Positions 1 to 9,939 of a stretch of 64,000 nt of DNA are shown one piece after another; within the stretch, counting starts at the first letter, position 1, and each line of letters starts with the position of its first letter. The stretch is from Arthrobacter sp. B1I2. Lineage in GTDB: Bacteria; Actinomycetota; Actinomycetes; Actinomycetales; Micrococcaceae. The position numbers were made by a program, and so were the translations under genes. The notes beneath the pieces are model-generated. The model was not told the DNA's origin. It ran no database searches and saw nothing but the letters and a program-made list of their open reading frames with translations. The DNA lies in assembly GCF_030816485.1 (NCBI RefSeq), contig NZ_JAUSYC010000001.1, positions 682,001 through 746,000 of the forward strand, written 5' to 3'.

Positions 1-89
1 CATCCCACGATTCCGCTGTCCGTCTCGATCCGGACGAAGAGCCAGCGGGGTGGAACGAGGAATGTTTCGATCCGGCTGATGACAGTCAC
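1..89 (-). CDS. Enolase-superfamily dehydratase, N-terminus only (galactonate dehydratase-like)
   Basis: The reverse strand opens with GTG at 89 and stays open to the window edge, giving 29 residues that include PPRWLFVRIETDSG. This pattern is the start of the D-galactonate/mandelate-type sugar-acid dehydratases of the enolase superfamily. It starts 10 bases after the stop of the upstream permease gene, so it is the distal gene of the same operon. That makes the importer likely to carry a sugar or sugar acid handled by this enzyme. The catalytic domain lies outside the window, so the substrate is unknown. Recognition rests on a short stretch. Confidence 0.6.
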   Translation of the reverse strand, partial: MTVISRIETFLVPPRWLFVRIETDSGIVG

Positions 90-99
90 GCGGCGGTTC

Positions 100-978
100 C
101 TAACCCTTGGTGGCGCCGGCGGTCAGGCCGGAGACGATGTACTTCTGCGTGAAGAGCGCAATGATCATGATGGGGATGGTGACAACGGTCGCCGCGGCCA
201 TGAGCCCGCCCCAGTCGATGCTGGCGTAGGAGACAAAGTCGAAGATCGCCACCGGCAGGGTCTTGGTCTTCGCGCCGGACAGCACCAGCGCGAACATGAA
301 GTTGTTCCACGAGAAGATGAAGGACAGGATGCCTGCGGTGGCGATGCCGGACACCGACAGCGGAAGCGTGATCAGCCGGAAGGCTCCAATTGGAGTAAGC
401 CCGTCCACCTCGGCTGATTCCTCCAGCTCCAGCGGCAGTGAGTCGAAGTAGCTCATCATGATGTACACGATCAGCGGCAGGGCGACGAACATGTGGCTGA
501 GGATCAGCACCTCGAACTTCCCCACCATGCGCAGGTTGGAGAAGACGTAGTACCAGGGCACCAGGAGCGAGACGCCGGGGATGACGCGGGCCATCAGGAC
601 CACCAGCGCTGAGCGGTGCATGGTGAACCGGCTCATGGCGTAGGCCGCCGGGACGCCGAGGACGATCGACAGCGCCGTGGAGACGAAGGCCACCCAGAAG
701 CTGTTGATGACGAAGACAAAGTAGTTGTTGCGCTGCAGCACATTCGCGTAGTTCTCGATGGTGGGCGAGAACAGGAAGGCCTTGCCGGTGTCGTAGATGT
801 CCACGTTGGTCTTCAGCGAGGCCAGGAGCATCCAGAACAGCGGCGCGAGCAGGAACAGCACCACAAGGATGAGGGCCGCTACCCGGAAGACCTTGTAGGC
901 GCGGGTGGCCAGCGGCTTGCGGCGGCGCGGGCGCCGGTTGTCCGCGGCGGTGGCGGCGGAATCTGTCATGACGGTCAT
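100..978 (-). CDS. Carbohydrate ABC transporter permease (MalG/UgpE type)
   Basis: Inner-membrane permease of a CUT1-type sugar importer. The 292-residue protein has a basic, Arg/Lys-rich N-terminus, a first membrane helix around residues 30-50, and further helices. Its cytoplasmic EAA-type loop (EESAEVDGLTPIGAFRLI) contacts the ATPase. I chose the ATG at 978 because it overlaps the stop of the upstream permease in an ATGA arrangement; an upstream in-frame ATG would sit deep inside that gene. No ATPase gene is present nearby, so a shared MsiK-like ATPase encoded elsewhere is probable, as is usual in actinobacteria. Confidence 0.9.
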   Translation of the reverse strand: MTVMTDSAATAADNRRPRRRKPLATRAYKVFRVAALILVVLFLLAPLFWMLLASLKTNVDIYDTGKAFLFSPTIENYANVLQRNNYFVFVINSFWVAFVSTALSIVLGVPAAYAMSRFTMHRSALVVLMARVIPGVSLLVPWYYVFSNLRMVGKFEVLILSHMFVALPLIVYIMMSYFDSLPLELEESAEVDGLTPIGAFRLITLPLSVSGIATAGILSFIFSWNNFMFALVLSGAKTKTLPVAIFDFVSYASIDWGGLMAAATVVTIPIMIIALFTQKYIVSGLTAGATKG

Positions 979-1928
979 TTGCTTACCGCTTTCCTGCGCA
1001 TGGTGAGCAGCCACATCGAGCCGATGATGATCATGAAGAACAGGATCAGCACTGCCGAGGAGAGCCCGTACTGGTTGTAGTCGAAGCTCAGCCCATAGGC
1101 ATAGACGTTCAGCGTTTCCACCTCGTGGAACGAGCCGCCGCCCTTGCCCTTGGTGGCGTAGAGGATGTCGAAGGTCTTCAGGGCATCAATCCCGCGGAGC
1201 AGGATGGCCACGATCACGGTGGGCATCATGAGGGGCAGGGTGATGAAGAAGAACCGCTGGAAGGCGTTGGCGCCGTCCACGCGGGCGGCCTCGTCCGGTT
1301 CATCGGAGAGCGACGTCAGGCCTGCCAGCAGGATCAGGACCACCATGGGGGTCCACTGCCACACGTCCATGAAGATGGTGGTGCCCAAGGCAGTGTCCTG
1401 CCCGGACAGCCACGGCTGGGGCGGGATGCCAACCATGCCCAGGAGCTGGTTGACGAAACCGATGTTGGGATCGAAGATCAGCCGCCACATCATGCCGACA
1501 GCCACGGGGGTGGCCACCAGTGGCAGCAGGATGGCCACCCGGACCCACTTTTCGCCCCGGAAGGGCCGCCACAGGAGCAGCGCGACGCCCATCCCAAGCA
1601 CCACCTCGAACGCCAGTGCGACGCCGGTGAAGGCAAGGGTGCGGCCCACGGCGGGCCAGAAACGCTCGGTATCACTGAGGACCGTGATGTAGTTCTGCAG
1701 CCCGATGAAATCCGTGGCAGCCCGGACGGAGCCCTGGGAATCGGTCAGGCTGAGGTACACGGTCCAGGCAAGGGGAAAGACGATCAGGACGCCGACGAAG
1801 ATCATGGCCGGTGCCGCGAAGAGCCACTTGCGGTGCCGGTTGGCCCAGGCGGAAAAGCTCCCCCCGGCACCGGCGGGGCCACCCGGGCGGCGGGTGCGGG
1901 CGCTGCGGGGAGGGTTCAAAACAGACAT
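975..1928 (-). CDS. Carbohydrate ABC transporter permease (MalF/UgpA type)
   Basis: Partner permease of the same CUT1 importer, 317 residues. A cytoplasmic Arg-rich N-terminus precedes a first membrane helix at about residues 35-57, and several hydrophobic segments follow. The EAA loop reads EAARVDGANAFQRFFFITL. It follows the binding-protein gene after about 100 bases that contain two hairpins, and it is translationally coupled to the next permease. Together with the lipoprotein upstream and the dehydratase downstream it forms a four-gene uptake and catabolic operon. Confidence 0.9.
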   Translation of the reverse strand: MSVLNPPRSARTRRPGGPAGAGGSFSAWANRHRKWLFAAPAMIFVGVLIVFPLAWTVYLSLTDSQGSVRAATDFIGLQNYITVLSDTERFWPAVGRTLAFTGVALAFEVVLGMGVALLLWRPFRGEKWVRVAILLPLVATPVAVGMMWRLIFDPNIGFVNQLLGMVGIPPQPWLSGQDTALGTTIFMDVWQWTPMVVLILLAGLTSLSDEPDEAARVDGANAFQRFFFITLPLMMPTVIVAILLRGIDALKTFDILYATKGKGGGSFHEVETLNVYAYGLSFDYNQYGLSSAVLILFFMIIIGSMWLLTMRRKAVSK

Positions 1929-1961
1929 GGTTCACCTAAGGAGTTTGGGGGTGAAGTTGGC

Positions 1962-2018
1962 CCCGCCGGGGCGGCCATGGGCCGTCCCGGCGGGACGTTG
2001 TGGCGCCGTGACGGCGCC
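1962..2018 (-). terminator. Two tandem hairpins between binding protein and permease
   Basis: A 15-bp stem (1962-1976 with 1980-1994, one G-U pair on one strand, 3-base loop) is followed by a 7-bp stem (2002-2008 with 2012-2018). No T-run follows. Such hairpins between a binding-protein gene and its permeases usually stabilise the upstream message or reduce read-through, which gives excess binding protein. The role here is inferred from position. Confidence 0.5.
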
Positions 2019-2025
2019 TGGCGTC

Positions 2026-3324
2026 CTACTTCTTTTCGCTGTCCAGGAAGGTCTGGAAAGCAGTCTGGGCGTCATTGGCCGCCGCGGCGGCGTCTGCGCC
2101 GGTGATGGTGGCGACGATCGGCGCGCCCACGATTTCGCGCGCCTTGCCCACGGTGACAACCTCGGGCCGGTCGTGGCCCACACCGTTCTTGGCGCTGGCG
2201 GAGATCGCCTCGGCGAGGTCCTTGGGATAGGTGGAGGTTCCGTCAGGGTTGGACCAGACGGACGTGCGCGGGCCGGGGACGCCGGCCTTCTGGGCTGCCA
2301 GGGTGCGTTCCTTGCTCGTTGCCCACTGGATGAACTTCCAGGCGTTGTCCTGGTTGCTGGAGTTCTGGTTCACGCCCAGCGCCCAGGAGGGGATGTTGTA
2401 CGGCTTGGAACCGGCGGGGCCGGCGGGCAGCGCAGCGAATCCCACCTTGTCCGCAACCTTGGACTTCGCGGGGTCGGTGGCGTTCTTGTAGAGCGAATCG
2501 GCCTCGGTGTAGAAGGCGGCACCGCCCTGGGTGAAGATGGCCATCGCCTCCGGCCAGCTCATGTCCGTGCTGACGTTGGCAGGACCGTAGTTGCGGATCA
2601 GGCCGCCGTAGTAGGCGTAGGCCTTCTTGGCGGCATCGGTGTTGACGGAGGCCTTGCCGCTGGAGTCCATGAAGTCACCGCCGAAGCTGTACAGGAAGCT
2701 GGAGAACTGGGTCACTGCGGCGGACTTGCCGGTGCGGGCCACGAAGCCGGCGGTGTCAGGAGAGGAAGCCTTGATGGCCTTGGCTGCCGCTTCCAGTTCC
2801 TCCATGGTCTTGGGTACCTGGAGCCCTGCGGCCTGCAGCAGGTCCTTGCGGTAGTACAGGACTTCGCGTTCGGTGATGATCGGAACACCCACCACCTTGC
2901 TGTCAACGGTGGTGGCCTTGACCGGGCCCTCCTGGTAGTCCTTCCAGTCCCAGCCCGAGTCCGAAGAGACGTTCTTGGTCAGGTCCGCCAGGTAACCGTT
3001 CTTGGCGAAGGCCTTGCCTTCCTGCAGCGGGCGGTACATCATCACGTCGATCTCATCGCTGCCTGCGTTGAGCTTGACGTTGTACTGGTCCGAGAGCTGG
3101 TCCTCGCCGAGCTGGGTCAGCTCCACCTTGAGCCCGCTGGACTTCTCGAACTCCGGAATGGCTGACTTGATGCCCTCTGTCCAGACGTGGTTGGCCAGGG
3201 TGACGCGGACGGTCCCGGACTCCTTCGCCTGGTCACTGCCGCCTCCACCGCCGCTGCAGGCGGTCAGCCCCAGCGACATCGCCGCGGCAACTGCCGCGTA
3301 CTTCACAATCGAACGCCGCTTCAT
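2026..3324 (-). CDS. Sugar ABC transporter substrate-binding lipoprotein
   Basis: Extracytoplasmic solute-binding protein, family 1, 432 residues. A short basic N-terminus, a hydrophobic stretch and the lipobox LGLTAC (Cys23) are followed by a Gly-rich linker, which marks a lipid-anchored protein. The body shows the family pattern, including a conserved GG-AAFYTEAD region and a Trp-rich C-terminal lobe. It is the first gene of the operon and is transcribed divergently from the GntR regulator at 3463. The ligand cannot be read from the sequence. The dehydratase at the distal end suggests a plant-derived sugar or uronate. Confidence 0.9.
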   Translation of the reverse strand: MKRRSIVKYAAVAAAMSLGLTACSGGGGGSDQAKESGTVRVTLANHVWTEGIKSAIPEFEKSSGLKVELTQLGEDQLSDQYNVKLNAGSDEIDVMMYRPLQEGKAFAKNGYLADLTKNVSSDSGWDWKDYQEGPVKATTVDSKVVGVPIITEREVLYYRKDLLQAAGLQVPKTMEELEAAAKAIKASSPDTAGFVARTGKSAAVTQFSSFLYSFGGDFMDSSGKASVNTDAAKKAYAYYGGLIRNYGPANVSTDMSWPEAMAIFTQGGAAFYTEADSLYKNATDPAKSKVADKVGFAALPAGPAGSKPYNIPSWALGVNQNSSNQDNAWKFIQWATSKERTLAAQKAGVPGPRTSVWSNPDGTSTYPKDLAEAISASAKNGVGHDRPEVVTVGKAREIVGAPIVATITGADAAAAANDAQTAFQTFLDSEKK

Positions 3325-3462
3325 TACGACTCCCTTTGCCTTCAGGGCCCGCCGCTCCGCGGGCCGGTTGCAAACGCCTCTTTACGTCTGCTGTGTTCAG
3401 CGAGCATAAACAAATAACGCAGACATATACAAGACCTTGCTGTCCCCCCATATGATTTATTC
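3325..3462. promoter_or_regulatory. Divergent promoter region, importer operon versus GntR regulator
   Basis: This 138-base gap must hold both promoters. An AT-rich tract covers about 3405-3460. The words GTCTGC (about 3387) and GCAGAC (about 3418) form widely spaced inverted arms that could be the regulator's site. A 7-bp hairpin (3346-3352 with 3359-3365) lies in the leader of the importer message. No operator is certain. Confidence 0.35.
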
Positions 3463-4215
3463 ATGACCATCCCAAAGGCGGCGTTGTCCCCTGACCTGCA
3501 CTCATCGCTGGTCGACAACCTGGGACTCGCCATTGCCGAGGGAACACTGGCACCGAATTCAATCCTTCGGCTGGATGAGCTGGAGGCGCAGCACAAAGTG
3601 TCGCGCTCCGTGATCCGGGAGGCCACCCGTGTCCTGTCCTCCATGGGAATGCTGGAGTCGCGCCGGCGCCTCGGCACGGTGGTGCAGCCCGAAGCCAGCT
3701 GGAACCTTTATGACCCCCAGGTGATCCGGTGGCGGCTGGCATCGGCCAAGCGGCTGGAACAGTTGCAGTCCTTGAACGAACTGCGCGGCGCCATTGAGCC
3801 GCAGGCCGCCCGGCTTGCCGCCGAACGCGCCTCACTGGATGAGGCCAGCGACCTTGTGTCCATGGCCGCCCGGCTCTGGGCCGCCGGGCAGCGGGGAGAC
3901 CAGGACGATTTCCTGCGCCTGGATATCGAATTCCATGCCGCGGTCCTCAACGCGTCCGGCAACCTCATGTTCTCGCAGCTGCATAAACTCGTGGCGGAAG
4001 TGCTGGCGGGGCGGACCCAGCACGGCCTGATGCCGCATCTCCCGGACCATGAGGCACTGCAACTGCACGTCGATGTGGCCAGCGCCATCCAACGCGGCCA
4101 GGCAGGCGCCGCGCACGCCGCCATGAGCAGGATCGTGGAGCAGTCCACCGAGGAGATGGGCGATATCTGGTCCAGCAGCCACCCTGCCGGTGAAAGCAGC
4201 CCGGCTCCCGGCTAA
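3463..4215 (+). CDS. FadR-type GntR transcriptional regulator (FCD domain)
   Basis: 250 residues. A winged helix-turn-helix at about 15-80 includes the recognition-helix pattern HKVSRSVIREATRVLSSMGML. A helical FCD effector domain at about 95-225 carries the expected acidic and histidine residues, for example LDIEFHAAVLNASGN. FCD-family proteins sense small organic acids or sugar acids. The gene is divergent from the importer operon, so local control of that operon is the simplest reading. A 13-base direct repeat spans its stop codon. Confidence 0.88.
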   Translation: MTIPKAALSPDLHSSLVDNLGLAIAEGTLAPNSILRLDELEAQHKVSRSVIREATRVLSSMGMLESRRRLGTVVQPEASWNLYDPQVIRWRLASAKRLEQLQSLNELRGAIEPQAARLAAERASLDEASDLVSMAARLWAAGQRGDQDDFLRLDIEFHAAVLNASGNLMFSQLHKLVAEVLAGRTQHGLMPHLPDHEALQLHVDVASAIQRGQAGAAHAAMSRIVEQSTEEMGDIWSSSHPAGESSPAPG

Positions 4216-4240
4216 GTCAGGTGCCCTGCTAAGTCAGGTG
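4211..4240. repeat. 13-base direct repeat across the regulator's stop codon
   Basis: GCTAAGTCAGGTG occurs at 4211-4223 and again at 4228-4240. The first copy contains the TAA stop of the GntR gene. It looks like a small tandem duplication of the gene's 3' end. Confidence 0.6.
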
Positions 4241-4271
4241 ACCGGCGGCAGCGCTGGGGACGCCGGAGGCA

Positions 4272-5243
4272 TCACGCCCGCCGCGCCGCCGCCAGTTCCT
4301 TGGCCAGGAAATCCAGGGCCTGCTGCCCCTCGGGAAGGCCGGCGGTGTGGTTGAGGTGGCCGTGCACCGCGCCCTCGGCGAGGAAGTAGGAGACCGGTAC
4401 CCCGGCCCGCTCCAAAGCCGCGGCGAACTGCTCCGTTGAGCCGCGGGCGTCGTCGTACTCGCAGGCAAGCAGGGCCGTGGGCGGAAGCCCGGCAGGGTCC
4501 GCGTAGCCCGGCATGGCGTAGGACGGTGCCATGCTGACCGGCCCGCCCACGTAGTTTTCGGCAGTGCGGATGCAGTCCTCCAGCGTGAACCGCAGATGCC
4601 GCGGCAGCCCGGCCATGACCTCCTGGTCCAGTCCCCCGGCCGGCGGCGGGAGTTCGGCGTGCAGGAAGGGATAGGCCAGCAGGAGCCTGGCCGGCAGCGG
4701 CTTGCCGGCGTCAATCAGGTAGAGCGCGGCCCCCACGGCCAGGTTGCCGCCGGCACCGGCACCGCCCAGGCAGAGCAGCTCCGGATCCAGTCCCAGTGAT
4801 ACGGCATTCTTCCGGGCCCAGAACCAGCCGGCCAGTGCGTCGTCGTGCGGAATGGGGAAGGACACGCCGTCCCGTGCCAGCCGGTAGTCCACGGACAGCA
4901 CCGGCGTCCCCCGGCTGGCGAGCACCCGTGCCAGGTAGTCCGATTCGGGGGTGTCCACGCTGCCGCTGACGAAACCGCCGCCGTGCAGCCACACCAGTGC
5001 GGGGCTGTCCGTGCCTGCCGGCTCGCCGTAAATGCGGATGGCCACCGGCCCGTGCCGCCCGTCGGCGGTGGCGGTACGGATGGGGACATCCGGGCCCGGC
5101 GAGCGCACGGCGTCCGGGTTCAGGAACTGCGGCCCCTCCGGGCTGGCCAGGTATTCGGCGAAACCCGCGGCCGATGCCTCGCCCTGTCCCGCGGTTTCCG
5201 TGGCGTCGGCGGATGCCGCAGCTGGTTCAGTTCGGGGTGTCAT
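4272..5243 (-). CDS. HSL-type alpha/beta hydrolase fold protein lacking the catalytic serine
   Basis: 323 residues with the hormone-sensitive-lipase layout. The oxyanion motif HGGGF is at residues 87-91, the acid is in the EYDDAR region (D264 or D265), and the histidine is at 294 (HGHLN). The nucleophile elbow, normally G-D-S-A-G-G-N, reads G-A-G-A-G-G-N at 161-167, so Ser is replaced by Gly and the preceding Asp by Ala. The DNA reads clearly as GGCGGTGCCGGTGCCGGCGG. The protein therefore cannot act as a normal serine esterase. It may be a pseudoenzyme or act differently. Its start overlaps the stop of the active-looking hydrolase upstream (ATGA). Confidence 0.85.
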   Translation of the reverse strand: MTPRTEPAAASADATETAGQGEASAAGFAEYLASPEGPQFLNPDAVRSPGPDVPIRTATADGRHGPVAIRIYGEPAGTDSPALVWLHGGGFVSGSVDTPESDYLARVLASRGTPVLSVDYRLARDGVSFPIPHDDALAGWFWARKNAVSLGLDPELLCLGGAGAGGNLAVGAALYLIDAGKPLPARLLLAYPFLHAELPPPAGGLDQEVMAGLPRHLRFTLEDCIRTAENYVGGPVSMAPSYAMPGYADPAGLPPTALLACEYDDARGSTEQFAAALERAGVPVSYFLAEGAVHGHLNHTAGLPEGQQALDFLAKELAAARRA

Positions 5244-6232
5244 GGTGTTCCCAGCTTCCGTGAGAAGTAGTCGACGGCGGTGTCCAGGATGGTGTCCATC
5301 TGGTCCTCAGCTCCAAAGAAGCAGTGGTCACCGCCCGTGATGGTCACCACCTGGTGCTCGACGCCGGAGTTGGCGAGCGCGGCGGCCAGCAGCTCGGTCT
5401 GCGAGTGCGGGACCAGGCCATCGCTGTCGCCGTGGACCAGGAGGAACGGCGCGGCATCAGCGGCCACGTAGCTGACCGGGCTGGCCGCGGCCAGCAGTTC
5501 CGGGTCATCCGATCCGCCCACCAGCATGTATTCGGGCTGCAGCGGCATCCCCGGCGGGACAGCTGCGGTCAACGCGGGCGGAAAGAGGCCGTCCGGGCGC
5601 TGCATGGGCGGGATGTCCACCAGCGAGGAAACCCCGTAAAAGTCGACGACGGCGCTGACGCTGCTCGGGTGCCCCTGCGCACCGAGTCCACCCTCAAGGT
5701 CGGGGCGGTTGCCGGTGAGTCCAAGGAGCGCCACCAGGTGGCCGCCGGCGGATTCGCCCCAGGCGCCGATACGGTCCGGATCGATGTTGAGGTCAGCCGC
5801 GAATTCCCGGAGGTAGCGGACAGCGGCCTTGAGGTCGTGGAGCTGCGCCGGGAAGGGCGCTTCGAGGGAGTGCCGATAGTCAGCCGTGGCGCAGGCGATG
5901 CCGGCCTCGTTGAGCAGCCGGAACACGGAGCCGGGCGCGAACGTGGGCGGCAGTTCGCGGCGGTCGCCCAGCTGGAAGGCACCGCCGTGCACCCACAGCA
6001 CCAGCGGCACCGGCCCGGACGCCTGGCGCGGCAGCCAGATATCCATCTTCAGCGGACGGAACCCGATGGCCCGCGCATACGTCACCTCGCGGTGGACCAC
6101 GGACACGTCGCCGGCCGGCTCCGGTGTCCCGGGCGCGTCAAAGACCGGGAAGGGCGGAACCTCCCTGCCTCCGGGCTGGGATACGTCCGGGCGGGACGGG
6201 TCAAGTACGTCGGTAGCGTCATCCACTGTCAT
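5240..6232 (-). CDS. Alpha/beta hydrolase, BD-FAE/esterase-lipase type
   Basis: 330-residue esterase-like enzyme, probably cytosolic because no signal peptide is seen. The oxyanion motif HGGAF is at 82-86, the nucleophile elbow GESAGG has Ser161, and a C-terminal GGDHCFF supplies the histidine. The family removes acetyl, feruloyl or similar groups from small esters and sugar substituents. It lies between a GH78 rhamnosidase and a second hydrolase and overlaps each by four bases (ATGA). A role in removing acyl decorations from imported plant glycosides is a reasonable inference. Confidence 0.85.
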   Translation of the reverse strand: MTVDDATDVLDPSRPDVSQPGGREVPPFPVFDAPGTPEPAGDVSVVHREVTYARAIGFRPLKMDIWLPRQASGPVPLVLWVHGGAFQLGDRRELPPTFAPGSVFRLLNEAGIACATADYRHSLEAPFPAQLHDLKAAVRYLREFAADLNIDPDRIGAWGESAGGHLVALLGLTGNRPDLEGGLGAQGHPSSVSAVVDFYGVSSLVDIPPMQRPDGLFPPALTAAVPPGMPLQPEYMLVGGSDDPELLAAASPVSYVAADAAPFLLVHGDSDGLVPHSQTELLAAALANSGVEHQVVTITGGDHCFFGAEDQMDTILDTAVDYFSRKLGTP

Positions 6233-8958
6233 AGTGTGCTCCTCATCAGCTCAGGTTGTGCGGTGTCCCCACCGGTTCCGGCAAGGAAAGTATGGTGTCC
6301 GGGTCCGACGACGGCGGCCGGCTGGCCGGGCAGCAGCACCTCCGCCGTGGTGCCCGGGGGGATCGTGGCAGTGAGCGTCAGCACGCCGTCGTCCTGTATC
6401 CCCTCAGACGTTGCCCCCTCCAACGCAGTCCATCGCACCTCGACCAGGCCGTGCGGCCCGTGATGGGAGGTGGAAGCGGAAGTAAGGCCGGCCCCCGGGC
6501 ACGGCTCGATGATGATCCGCTCCCAGCCCGCGCTTCCGGGTGCTTGCCGCAGTCCGGCGGCGTAGCGGTGCAGGAAGGACACCACGGCGCCCTTGCTGTA
6601 GTGGTTGAGCGACTGGTGCGCGGTACCGCGGGCGTCGATGCCGTTCCACAGTTCCCACACAGTGGTGGCGCCGCGGTCTACCATGGCCAGCCAGGACGGC
6701 TCGGTGTCCTGCATCAGCAGTTCGTAGGCCAGGCCCAGCTCGCCGTTGTCGGCCAGGACCGGGAGCAGGTAGGGCGTGGCCAGGAAGCCTGTGCCCAGAT
6801 GGGTGCCGGCGTCCCGGATCAGTTCCACCAGCTGCGCCATGACGGTGGCGCGGTGGTGTGGGCCGGCCAGGTCAAAGGCCAGGGCGCGGACGCAGTTGGC
6901 CTGGCTGGCCTGGGTGACGTGGCCGGAAGGGTTGAGGTATTCCGTCTCCCACGCGTCCCGTATCCGGAGCGAAAGCACCGCCAGTTCCGCTGCCTCCCCA
7001 GCCAGCCCCAGGACACCGGCGATGCGGGCCATCAAGTCCGTGGTGTGCCGGTAGTAGGCCGTAGCCACGATGCCGTGGTCTGCGCTGCGGGCGGCGAACA
7101 GGTCCGGCTCCGGCCCGTCCGGTTCCATCCACTCCCCGAAGTGGAAGCCGGTGTCCCAGAGGTACTCCTCGTGCGGCGCAGGGGCGGGGCTTGCGGCCAC
7201 CCGGGTGGCGTGCCGCTGCGTTTCCGCGGTGGTCCGGACAAAGCGCAGCCAGCGGTTCATCGCGTCCCAGTTCTCGGCCAGGAGCGAGGCATCTCCGGTG
7301 GCCAGGTACAACTCCCACGGCACCATCACGATCGCGTCCCCCCAGCCGGAGGATCCGTTGGTGAAACCCATGAACTCGGCGGAGGTAACAGCGGGGCCGG
7401 GCGTGGGCGAGATGTTGGCAATGACTCCGCTGTCCCACTGGTCCGCGCGGACATCCCGCAGCCACTTGCGGGAGAAGCCGGTGACGTCGTACAGGTACGC
7501 GGCGGTGGGAACGAACAGCTGCCAGTCCCCGGTCCAGCCGGCCTTTTCGCGCTGCGGACAGTCGGTGGGGACCTCGCAGGAGTTGTCCAGGAAGCTCCAT
7601 TCCACAATGTGCTGGAGCTTGTTCAGGCGTTCATCGCTGCAGCGGAAGGTGCCGATGCGCTCCAGGTCGGTCCGGACCAGGCAACCGGTGATGTCCCCGG
7701 GTTGCAGATCCTCCCTGAGCCCCTGGACGGAGACGTACTGGAACCCGTGGGTGGTGTGCCGGGGTTCGAAAACCTCGCCCGGGGCGCCGGACGAAATGAC
7801 GGTGTCCACCTGACCCGCATCACGGAGGGCACCCGGAGTCCGGAAATCGAGGGGCCGCAGGTGGTCCCGGGTAACGTCGCCGCCCTTCCCAAGGGCTTCG
7901 CCGTATTCAAGGGTGACGGTTTCGCCCGGCAGCCCGAGCCTGGTGAGCCGGATCCAGCCGTGGATGTTCTGGCCGAAGTCCACCACCTGGCTGCCGCCGG
8001 GCAGGCGCGTTATGGACACCGGGGCCAGCTCCTGCGTCACCCGGGTGGGTGGGGCCAGGGAGCCAGTCAGTGCATTGAAGCTGCCGGGACGTACGACGGC
8101 GGGACGCGGCTGCGGTGCGCCGGCCGCCACAGGCGCCCTCCCGCCGTCGTACATCCGGAAGTCCACCCACTGGCCGCCCATAAGGTCGGCGCGGAGCATC
8201 TCCGTTGCGGACACCTGCCAGGTCGCATCGGTGCCGATGACCTGCCTGCCCGCCCCGGACTCCATCTCCAGCTGCGCCAGGAGGGCTGTGTGCGTGCCGT
8301 ACATGTCGGCGTCGCGGGTGTATCCGAAGGTGCCGCGGTACCAGCCGTCGCTGAGGATCGCTCTGACGGTGTTGGTGCCCGCGCGGAGGAGCCCGGTGAT
8401 GTCATAGGCCTGGACCTGGAGGGTGGTGTTGTAGCTGGTGGAGCCCGGGGTGAGCTGCTGGTCACCCACGCGGCGGCCGTTGATGAAGAGTTCGTAGATG
8501 CCGTGGGCGGTGGCGTAGGCGCGGGCCTTGTGCGGGGCCGCATCCAGCGTGAAGCTTTTGGTGAAGGCATATCCGGGACGCTCTCCTGGCGCCGGCACCT
8601 CCGGCTCCTCGGGCCCGATCCACTGCGCCGTCCAGTCCGCGGCGTCCAGCAGGCCCAGCTCGACCGGCATCGGCCCGGACCAACCGCCGGCCGTCACCCC
8701 GCCGTCGGCGCCGGTGTTCCAGGTGCGGACGCGCCACTCGAACCGGTCCCTCGAATGCAGCGCCGGGCCGCTGTACGGGATGCCGCTGCTCGCTCCTGAC
8801 TCCACCTTGCCGGTGTCCCAGCCGTTGCTGGCCGTGACGCGGTACGCCGCCTGACTGGTGGTTCCGGCGGCCGGTGTCCAGCTGAGCCTGGGCTCCCGGA
8901 CGGTCAGGCCCATCGCCTCGGACAGGTGCTCGGCCCGGAGCCGGGTGGGGGCGGTCAT
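6229..8958 (-). CDS. Alpha-L-rhamnosidase, GH78
   Basis: 909-residue glycoside hydrolase that removes terminal alpha-L-rhamnose from plant glycosides or rhamnogalacturonan fragments. An N-terminal beta-sandwich covers about residues 1-130, then come the lectin-like domains, the (alpha/alpha)6 barrel holding the family motif [12 protein letters not shown], and a C-terminal beta domain. No signal peptide is seen, so it acts on imported oligosaccharides. I chose the ATG at 8958 because AGGAG lies 11 bases upstream; a longer in-frame start adds a non-conserved stretch. It heads a three-gene operon with two hydrolases and is divergent from the IclR gene. Confidence 0.92.
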   Translation of the reverse strand: MTAPTRLRAEHLSEAMGLTVREPRLSWTPAAGTTSQAAYRVTASNGWDTGKVESGASSGIPYSGPALHSRDRFEWRVRTWNTGADGGVTAGGWSGPMPVELGLLDAADWTAQWIGPEEPEVPAPGERPGYAFTKSFTLDAAPHKARAYATAHGIYELFINGRRVGDQQLTPGSTSYNTTLQVQAYDITGLLRAGTNTVRAILSDGWYRGTFGYTRDADMYGTHTALLAQLEMESGAGRQVIGTDATWQVSATEMLRADLMGGQWVDFRMYDGGRAPVAAGAPQPRPAVVRPGSFNALTGSLAPPTRVTQELAPVSITRLPGGSQVVDFGQNIHGWIRLTRLGLPGETVTLEYGEALGKGGDVTRDHLRPLDFRTPGALRDAGQVDTVISSGAPGEVFEPRHTTHGFQYVSVQGLREDLQPGDITGCLVRTDLERIGTFRCSDERLNKLQHIVEWSFLDNSCEVPTDCPQREKAGWTGDWQLFVPTAAYLYDVTGFSRKWLRDVRADQWDSGVIANISPTPGPAVTSAEFMGFTNGSSGWGDAIVMVPWELYLATGDASLLAENWDAMNRWLRFVRTTAETQRHATRVAASPAPAPHEEYLWDTGFHFGEWMEPDGPEPDLFAARSADHGIVATAYYRHTTDLMARIAGVLGLAGEAAELAVLSLRIRDAWETEYLNPSGHVTQASQANCVRALAFDLAGPHHRATVMAQLVELIRDAGTHLGTGFLATPYLLPVLADNGELGLAYELLMQDTEPSWLAMVDRGATTVWELWNGIDARGTAHQSLNHYSKGAVVSFLHRYAAGLRQAPGSAGWERIIIEPCPGAGLTSASTSHHGPHGLVEVRWTALEGATSEGIQDDGVLTLTATIPPGTTAEVLLPGQPAAVVGPGHHTFLAGTGGDTAQPELMRSTL

Positions 8959-9034
8959 GCGGCAGGACTCCTGGAGTGCGGTGGCTGGGAGTTCAAGCTT
9001 CCTGCGCCACGACCCGTCCCCCACAGGGGGCTTT

Positions 9035-9057
9035 CAATAGTTGGAATAGTATTGTGG
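9035..9057 (+). promoter_or_regulatory. 23-bp motif shared with the 20.2-kb divergent promoter
   Basis: The stretch ends in AGTATTGTGG and matches 18 of 23 positions with 20175-20197. CAATA and TATTG arms flank it. It lies between the rhamnosidase operon and the IclR gene. A site for the IclR regulator is an inference from its position and recurrence. Confidence 0.5.
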
Positions 9058-9108
9058 TTCAGCTCACTGCGAGCCATGGATCCATCAACGGCGCTAGGAA
9101 CTCCTGCC

Positions 9109-9939
9109 ATGACTGCCACTCCGGAAACGGACACCCCGCCCGCCCGCGGAAAGCGGCCCAAACAGGGCGAACCGGTCGTCGACCGCGCCCTCAGCCTGCT
9201 CGCTGTTTTTTCGGACCGGCGCCGGGCACTGACCCTGTCCGAGCTGGCACGGTACGCGGACATGCCGGCGCCCACGGCGTTGCGGCTGATCGCGCGTCTG
9301 GTGGCCTGGGGCGCGTTGGAAAGGCTCGACGACGGCCGCTACGTGGTGGGGGTGCGGCTGTGGGAGGTCGCGTCGTTGTCGCCCCGCGGGCACGGGGTGC
9401 GGGAAATCGCGCTGCCCTACCTGGAGGACCTTTTCGAGGTCACGCGGCACCACGTCCTGCTCGCCGTGCGGGACAACGAACAGGCGGTGCTGATCGAGCG
9501 GCTGTCCGCGAAGGACGCCACCGAGGTGGCCTACCGGGTGGGCGGCCGGGCGCCGCTGCGGTCCACGGCCATCGGGCTGGTGCTGCTGGCCGGGGCGGAC
9601 CAGCAGTTCCAGGAGACCATCCTGAAGCGGCCGCCGGAAAACGAGCCCGGGGTGTCCGAGATGCCGGAGGGCCAGCTCCGACGCACCCTGTCCGACGTGC
9701 GGCGCACCGGCATCGCTATGATCCGCCGCAGCCTGCCGTCCCGCACCGTCTCCGTGGCGTCCCCAATTTTTGATGCCCAGGGCTCCGTGGTGGCGTCCTT
9801 GTCCATCGTGGTTCCGGACGGGTCCACTCCCCCAAACGTGCTGGCCCCGGCCGTGCGGGCCGCCGCCCGCGCCGTCTCCCGGAACCTGGGGTACCAGGCG
9901 CAGACGAGCACCGGCCTCAGGACGCACTCGCAGGGGTAG
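9109..9939 (+). CDS. IclR-family transcriptional regulator
   Basis: 276 residues. A winged helix-turn-helix (LTLSELARYADMPAPTALRL) at about 45-65 is followed by the IclR effector-binding domain, including the pattern GGRAPLRSTAIGLVLLAG. The start at 9109 has AGGAA about ten bases upstream; an ATG at 9076 is a possible alternative. It is divergent from the rhamnosidase operon and probably controls it. A related promoter motif at 20.2 kb suggests it may also control the second rhamnosidase cluster. Confidence 0.88.
   Translation: MTATPETDTPPARGKRPKQGEPVVDRALSLLAVFSDRRRALTLSELARYADMPAPTALRLIARLVAWGALERLDDGRYVVGVRLWEVASLSPRGHGVREIALPYLEDLFEVTRHHVLLAVRDNEQAVLIERLSAKDATEVAYRVGGRAPLRSTAIGLVLLAGADQQFQETILKRPPENEPGVSEMPEGQLRRTLSDVRRTGIAMIRRSLPSRTVSVASPIFDAQGSVVASLSIVVPDGSTPPNVLAPAVRAAARAVSRNLGYQAQTSTGLRTHSQG

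Noticed and set aside
6256..8799. 847-codon open frame opposite the first rhamnosidase
   Set aside because: Antisense shadow of the GH78 gene; the minus-strand protein carries all family motifs.
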